From: Bradyrhizobium sp.
GTDB taxonomy: Bacteria; Pseudomonadota; Alphaproteobacteria; Rhizobiales; Xanthobacteraceae
Assembly: GCF_016219575.1 (NCBI RefSeq)
Contig: NZ_JACRMG010000009.1
Coordinates: forward strand, 310,001-374,000
Reading direction: 5' to 3'
Length of the DNA: 64,000 nt
In this document: in pieces, positions 60,323-64,000 of the stretch
Layout: each line of letters opens with the position of its first letter
Position numbering within the stretch: position 1 is the stretch's first letter
Notes under the pieces: model-generated
The model's input: only the letters and a program-made list of their open reading frames with translations
What the model was told of the DNA's origin: nothing
Databases searched by the model: none
Made by a program: the position numbers and the translations under genes

Positions 60323-60346
60323 ATTATATGACTACAGACATGTAAT
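60323..60346. promoter_or_regulatory. Palindrome upstream of TetR gene, likely operator
   Basis: ATTATATGACTACAGACATG followed by TAAT is symmetric at 18 of 24 positions and ends 9 bases before the TetR ATG. The related ATATATGACGAACATCAT is at 59691-59708 between the oxidoreductase and thioesterase genes. Confidence 0.6.
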
Positions 60347-60355
60347 GGACGGCCC

Positions 60356-60964
60356 ATGCGCTATACCAAGGAACACAAGCAGGAAACCCACGCCCGCATC
60401 GTGCGCAAGGCCTCGGTGCGGCTGCGCGAGAAGGGCGCGCACGGCATCGGCGTCGCCGACCTGATGAAGGAGGCGGGGCTGACCCATGGCGGCTTCTACG
60501 CCCATTTCAATTCCCGCGAGGCGCTGGTGATCGAGGCGTTCAACTACGCGATGGACCGCTCCACCGACCGCTGGCGCAAGCTCGCCGAGCAGACCTCGCC
60601 GGAGAAGCGCTTTGCGGCGATCGTGGAGTCCTACCTGACGACGATCCACCGCGACGATCCCGGTCACGGCTGCGCGGTGCCGACGCTGGGGCCGGAGATC
60701 GCCCGCGAGGGCGCGAAGGCGCGAAAGGCGTTTGCCGCCAGGCTCGACGAGATGATCGAGATGATGGCCGACCAGCTGCCGGAACTGCCGCGCAAGGCGG
60801 CGCGGGCGCAGGCGATTGCGGCGCTGTCGACCATGGCCGGCGCGCTGGTGCTGTCGCGCATCGCCGGCACGGGCGAGTTCTCCGAGGAGATTCTTGGGGC
60901 AGGGCGCGAAGCCGCGCTGTCGCGGGCGTCGAAGCCTGCCGCCAGGAAGCCGCGCGCGAACTAA
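60356..60964 (+). CDS. TetR family transcriptional regulator
   Basis: A 202-residue regulator. N-terminal HTH: ARIVRKASVRLREKGAHGIG, then VADLMKEAGLTHGGFYAHFN with the FYAHFNSREALV continuation. The C-terminal domain (GHGCAVPTLGPEIAREGAKA) matches the TetR_C_33-like group near PsrA/FadR-type regulators that sense acyl-CoA; that is a family impression. It follows the thioesterase by 60 bases, with the operator between them, and likely represses the thioesterase, the oxidoreductase and itself. Confidence 0.88.
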   Translation: MRYTKEHKQETHARIVRKASVRLREKGAHGIGVADLMKEAGLTHGGFYAHFNSREALVIEAFNYAMDRSTDRWRKLAEQTSPEKRFAAIVESYLTTIHRDDPGHGCAVPTLGPEIAREGAKARKAFAARLDEMIEMMADQLPELPRKAARAQAIAALSTMAGALVLSRIAGTGEFSEEILGAGREAALSRASKPAARKPRAN

Positions 60965-60982
60965 TTGGTTGCCAGACCCATG

Positions 60983-61066
60983 CAGGGTGGGCAAAGGCGC
61001 CTTTGCGTCGTGCCCACCTTCTTGTGTGCTCTTGAAGGTGGGCACGCTGCGCTTTGCCCACCCTAC
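60983..61066. repeat. Palindromic repeat (GTAGGGTGGGC family)
   Basis: CAGGGTGGGCAAAGGCGC and the inverted GCGCTTTGCCCACCCTA, with nested GTGCCCACCTT/AAGGTGGGCAC. It lies between the convergent TetR and LysR genes and may end transcription of both. Confidence 0.85.
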
Positions 61067-61070
61067 GGCG

Positions 61071-61994
61071 CTACGGCGCTTTCGCGCGCCCGTTGAACAG
61101 CGCCCGCTCGCGCTCCACGGTTTCATGGATGTAGTCGGCCACCGCGCGGATGCGCGCGAGATCCTTGCTGTCGGCGTGCATCAGCATCCAGAAGGTGCGG
61201 GAGATCGAGACTTCGTCCGGCAGCACCGGCTTCAGCTCCGGGTGCGCTGACGCCATGAAGTGCGGCAGCACGGCAATGCCGAAGCCCGAGATGGTGGCAT
61301 TGAGCTGCGCGATCAAATTGGCGCTGCGGAATTTGGCGGAGATTTTTGGCGAGACCTGCGGCAGGTAGTCCAGCTCCGGCGTGAACAGCAGCTCCTCGAT
61401 GTAGCCGACGAAGCGATGCGCGGCGAGATCGGCGCGGTCCCTGATCTCGGGCGCGCGAGAAAGATATGCCGGAGCGGCGTAGAGGCCGAGGCTGTAGTCG
61501 AGCAGCTTTCTCCCGACGATGCGGCCTTCCTTGGGCATGGTGAGGCTGATGGCGATGTCGGCCTCGCGCTTGGACAGGCTGAACAGCCGCGCGGTCGCGA
61601 CCAGCTGCAGGTCGAGATCGGGATACCGCTCGCCGAACGCGACCAGCCGCGAGGCGAGAAAATGGCTGCCGAACCCGTCAGGCGCGCCGATCCGCACCGT
61701 GCCGGTCAGATGCGCCCGCGAGCCGCCGACCGCCTCCTGGTTGGCGACGATGGTGGATTCCATCGCCTCGGCGCTGTCGGCGACGCGCTGGCCGGCTTCA
61801 GTGAGGAGATAGCCGCTCTTGCGGCGGTCGAACAGCTTTGCCGAAAGCGACTGTTCCAGCCGGTCGACACGCCGGATCACCGTGGCATGATCGACGCCGA
61901 GCTGGCGGGCGGCAGCCGAGACCGACCCGCCGCGCACGATGGCGAGCACGAAGCGAAAATCATCCCAGTCGATCGTGCCGCCTTGATCCAGCAT
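61071..61994 (-). CDS. LysR family transcriptional regulator
   Basis: A 307-residue LysR regulator from the ATG at 61994. The winged HTH is WDDFRFVLAIVRGGSVSAAA, then RQLGVDHATVIRRVDRLEQS. The periplasmic-like effector domain follows (VRIGAPDGFGSHFLASRLVA, GIAVLPHFMASAHPELKPVL). It is divergent from mmsA, with 120 bases between them. LysR proteins normally control the divergent gene, so this is a good candidate activator of valine or thymine-type catabolism. A T-N11-A site is not clear. Confidence 0.9.
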   Translation of the reverse strand: MLDQGGTIDWDDFRFVLAIVRGGSVSAAARQLGVDHATVIRRVDRLEQSLSAKLFDRRKSGYLLTEAGQRVADSAEAMESTIVANQEAVGGSRAHLTGTVRIGAPDGFGSHFLASRLVAFGERYPDLDLQLVATARLFSLSKREADIAISLTMPKEGRIVGRKLLDYSLGLYAAPAYLSRAPEIRDRADLAAHRFVGYIEELLFTPELDYLPQVSPKISAKFRSANLIAQLNATISGFGIAVLPHFMASAHPELKPVLPDEVSISRTFWMLMHADSKDLARIRAVADYIHETVERERALFNGRAKAP

Positions 61995-62114
61995 TTCCGC
62001 ACATCTAAGGTGCAATATCTCGGACTTGAATCCTATAAAATGCAGGTCAAAAGGGTTTGTAAAGCGATCCCTAGAGGGTCGACGCGAACCGGCCGGGACC
62101 AGGGAGGTTATTTC

Positions 62115-63611
62115 ATGCGCTCAATCGGACATTTCATCGGCGGCAAGGAAGTAAAGGGCACGTCCGGGCGGACGGCTGACGTATTCGAGCCGATGACCGG
62201 CGATGTGCAGGCCAAGGTGGCGCTGGCCTCCAAGGCGGAAGTCCGCGCCGCGGTCGAGAATGCGCGCGCTGCTCAGGTCGAATGGGGCAACACCAATCCG
62301 CAGCGCCGCGCCCGCGTGATGATGAAGTTCCTCGAACTGGTGCAGCGCGACTACGACAAGCTCGCCGAGCTTCTAGCTCGCGAGCACGGCAAGACCGTTC
62401 CCGACGCCAAGGGCGACATCCAGCGCGGCCTCGAGGTGGTGGAATTCGCCTGCGGCATCCCGCATTTGATGAAGGGCGAATACACCGAAGGCGCCGGCCC
62501 CGGCATCGACATCTATTCGATGCGGCAACCGCTCGGCGTCGTCGCCGGCATCACGCCGTTCAATTTCCCGGCGATGATCCCGATGTGGAAGTTCGCCCCC
62601 GCGATCGCCTGCGGCAATGCCTTCATCCTCAAACCCAGCGAGCGCGATCCGGGCGTGCCGATGCGGCTGGCCGAGCTGATGATGGAGGCGGGGCTTCCGC
62701 CCGGCGTCCTCAACGTCGTCAACGGCGACAAGGAAGCCGTCGATGCAATCCTCGACGACCCCGATATCAGGGCCATCGGCTTCGTCGGCTCGACGCCGAT
62801 CGCGCAGTACATCTACGAGCGCGCCGCGCAAACCGGCAAGCGCTGCCAGTGCTTTGGCGGCGCCAAGAACCACGCCATCGTGATGCCCGACGCCGACATG
62901 GACCAGACCGTCGATGCGCTGATCGGCGCCGGCTACGGCTCGGCCGGCGAGCGCTGCATGGCGATTTCGGTCGCGGTCCCCGTCGGCAAGACCACGGCCG
63001 ATCGCCTGATGGAAAAGCTGATCCCGCGCGTGGAGAGCCTGAAGATCGGCACCTCGATCGATCCGTCCGCCGATTACGGTCCGCTGGTGACGCGTGAAGC
63101 CGTCGAGCGCGTCAAGAACTACATCGACATCGGCGTCAAGGAAGGCGCGACGCTCGCCGTCGATGGCCGCGGCTTCAAGATGCAGGGCTACGAAAAGGGA
63201 TTCTATCTGGGTGGTTGCCTGTTCGACAACGTCACCAGGAACATGCGCATCTACAAGGAGGAGATCTTTGGTCCCGTGCTCTCGGTGGTGCGCGCGCATG
63301 ACTACAAGGAAGCGCTGGCGCTGCCGTCGGAGCACGACTACGGCAACGGCGTTGCGATATTCACCCGCGACGGCGACGCCGCGCGCGACTTCGCGGCGCG
63401 CGTCAACGTCGGCATGGTCGGCATCAACGTGCCGATCCCGGTGCCGATCGCCTACTACACCTTCGGCGGCTGGAAGAAGTCCGGCTTCGGCGACCTCAAC
63501 CAGCATGGTCCGGACTCCGTTCGCTTCTACACCAAGACCAAGACCATCACCTCGCGCTGGCCGTCCGGCGTCAAGGAGGGCGCGGAGTTCTCGATCCCGT
63601 TGATGAAGTGA
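62115..63611 (+). CDS. mmsA: Methylmalonate-semialdehyde dehydrogenase (CoA-acylating)
   Basis: A 498-residue aldehyde dehydrogenase-fold enzyme (AGGGAGGTTATTTC upstream). It oxidises methylmalonate semialdehyde with CoA and NAD to propionyl-CoA and CO2, in valine and thymine degradation. Motifs: VAGITPFNFPAMIPMWKFAP, GFVGSTPIAQYIYERA, and the catalytic Cys in GYGSAGERCMAISVAV. The ALDH-6 family start (GHFIGGKEVKGTSGRTADVF) and length fit well. The next gene, an acyl-CoA dehydrogenase, is the usual partner as isobutyryl-CoA dehydrogenase. Confidence 0.95.
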   Translation: MRSIGHFIGGKEVKGTSGRTADVFEPMTGDVQAKVALASKAEVRAAVENARAAQVEWGNTNPQRRARVMMKFLELVQRDYDKLAELLAREHGKTVPDAKGDIQRGLEVVEFACGIPHLMKGEYTEGAGPGIDIYSMRQPLGVVAGITPFNFPAMIPMWKFAPAIACGNAFILKPSERDPGVPMRLAELMMEAGLPPGVLNVVNGDKEAVDAILDDPDIRAIGFVGSTPIAQYIYERAAQTGKRCQCFGGAKNHAIVMPDADMDQTVDALIGAGYGSAGERCMAISVAVPVGKTTADRLMEKLIPRVESLKIGTSIDPSADYGPLVTREAVERVKNYIDIGVKEGATLAVDGRGFKMQGYEKGFYLGGCLFDNVTRNMRIYKEEIFGPVLSVVRAHDYKEALALPSEHDYGNGVAIFTRDGDAARDFAARVNVGMVGINVPIPVPIAYYTFGGWKKSGFGDLNQHGPDSVRFYTKTKTITSRWPSGVKEGAEFSIPLMK

Positions 63612-63623
63612 TGGTGTATTTTG

Positions 63624-63706
63624 CCGTCATTGCGAGGAGCGAAGCGACGAAGCAATCCAGAGTGAGCAAGGCAAGTTGGATTGCTCCGCTTCGCTCGCAA
63701 TGACGG
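63624..63706. repeat. Palindromic intergenic repeat (GTCATTGCGAGGAGC family)
   Basis: CCGTCATTGCGAGGAGCGAAG and the inverted CTTCGCTCGCAATGACGG surround AGCAATCCAG and TTGGATTGCT. It is the second copy of this family (first at 9874-9947), here between mmsA and the acyl-CoA dehydrogenase gene. Confidence 0.85.
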
Positions 63707-63734
63707 CTGCGGGGAACAGCTTTCAAGGACAAGA

Positions 63735-64000
63735 ATGCAATTCGCTCTCAACGAGGACCAGGTGGCGGTTCGCGACATGGCGCGCGAATTCGCCGTGGAG
63801 AAGATCGCGCCGCATGCGCTGCGTTGGGACGAGGAGAAGCACTTTCCCGTCGACGTGATGCGCGAGGCGGCCGCCCTCGGCATGGGGGGCATCTATATCA
63901 GGGACGATGTCGGCGGCTCCGCCATGACCCGCTTCGACGCCGCGCTGATCTTCGAGGCGCTGGCGACCGGCTGCCCCACCGTGTCGGCCTTCATCTCGAT
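63735..64000 (+). CDS. Acyl-CoA dehydrogenase, N-terminal part (runs off the window)
   Basis: The first 88 or so residues of an acyl-CoA dehydrogenase from the ATG at 63735. The helical N-terminal domain MQFALNEDQVAVRDMAREFA, then IAPHALRWDEEKHFPVDVMR, and GMGGIYIRDDVGGSAMTRFD is typical. Next to mmsA this is most likely isobutyryl-CoA dehydrogenase of valine degradation, which is the standard arrangement in alphaproteobacteria. The catalytic part lies outside the window, so the substrate cannot be confirmed. Confidence 0.85.
   Translation, partial: MQFALNEDQVAVRDMAREFAVEKIAPHALRWDEEKHFPVDVMREAAALGMGGIYIRDDVGGSAMTRFDAALIFEALATGCPTVSAFIS

Overview
The window is about 64 kb of high-GC DNA from an alphaproteobacterium, most likely a Bradyrhizobium or a close relative in the Nitrobacteraceae. 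This rests on codon bias, frequent GTG and TTG starts, a tRNA-Gln(CUG) with encoded CCA, an IalB-family protein, tandem TAXI-type TRAP binding proteins, many CoA-dependent catabolic genes, and several families of intergenic palindromic repeats typical of that group. It looks like ordinary chromosome. I see no phage, no insertion sequence, no CRISPR array and no rRNA.

Layout. 1-10 kb: the end of an MFS transporter; a dienelactone hydrolase broken by a one-base frameshift, divergent from an HxlR regulator; an orphan molybdenum hydroxylase large subunit; an amidase; tRNA-Gln; a VOC protein; and a TetR regulator divergent from an arylsulfatase. 10-18 kb: an IalB-like secreted protein, then an iron-uptake operon (TonB-dependent receptor, PiuC hydroxylase, ExbB, ExbD, TonB) behind a cluster of Irr-box-like half-sites, then AMP nucleosidase. 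18-20 kb: a membrane-anchored small protein, a site-2 protease-like membrane protease and a GFA protein.

19.8-32.1 kb is a sugar or sugar-acid catabolic locus. Two SDR dehydrogenases, an IlvD/Edd-family dehydratase and a LacI regulator lie on the minus strand. They diverge from a plus-strand operon of an ABC importer (binding protein, two permeases, ATPase), a DenD-like NAD-dependent dehydrogenase, a 2-keto-3-deoxy sugar kinase and a KDPG-type aldolase. Together these can make a semi-phosphorylative Entner-Doudoroff route from an imported sugar to pyruvate plus an aldehyde phosphate. The divergent control region holds two related LacI-type operator candidates and a dead fragment of a second ABC ATPase gene.

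32-41 kb carries acyl-CoA catabolism: a thiolase, an AMP-forming acyl-CoA ligase, a class III CoA-transferase, an acyl-CoA dehydrogenase, a Cys-less thiolase-like protein paired with a DUF35 zinc-ribbon/OB protein, and a carboxymuconolactone decarboxylase-family protein. 41-45 kb: Tex and a three-domain glutaminase (glutaminase-STAS-cNMP binding). 45-52.6 kb: a fused TRAP permease with two tandem near-duplicate TAXI binding proteins, then a 73-residue biotin carrier divergent from an IclR regulator and an acyl-CoA carboxyltransferase. 53-61 kb: an MFS transporter, acetyl-CoA acetyltransferase, enoyl-CoA hydratase, a molybdopterin oxidoreductase, a PaaI-type thioesterase and a TetR regulator. 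61-64 kb: a LysR regulator divergent from methylmalonate-semialdehyde dehydrogenase (mmsA), with an acyl-CoA dehydrogenase running off the end, as in valine degradation.

The most notable observations are the Cys-less thiolase/DUF35 pair, the biotin carrier plus carboxyltransferase without a biotin carboxylase beside a TAXI-TRAP system, the orphan molybdenum hydroxylase with Gln at the catalytic Glu position, the ABC-ATPase fossil inside the sugar control region, and the dense palindromic repeats of several families.
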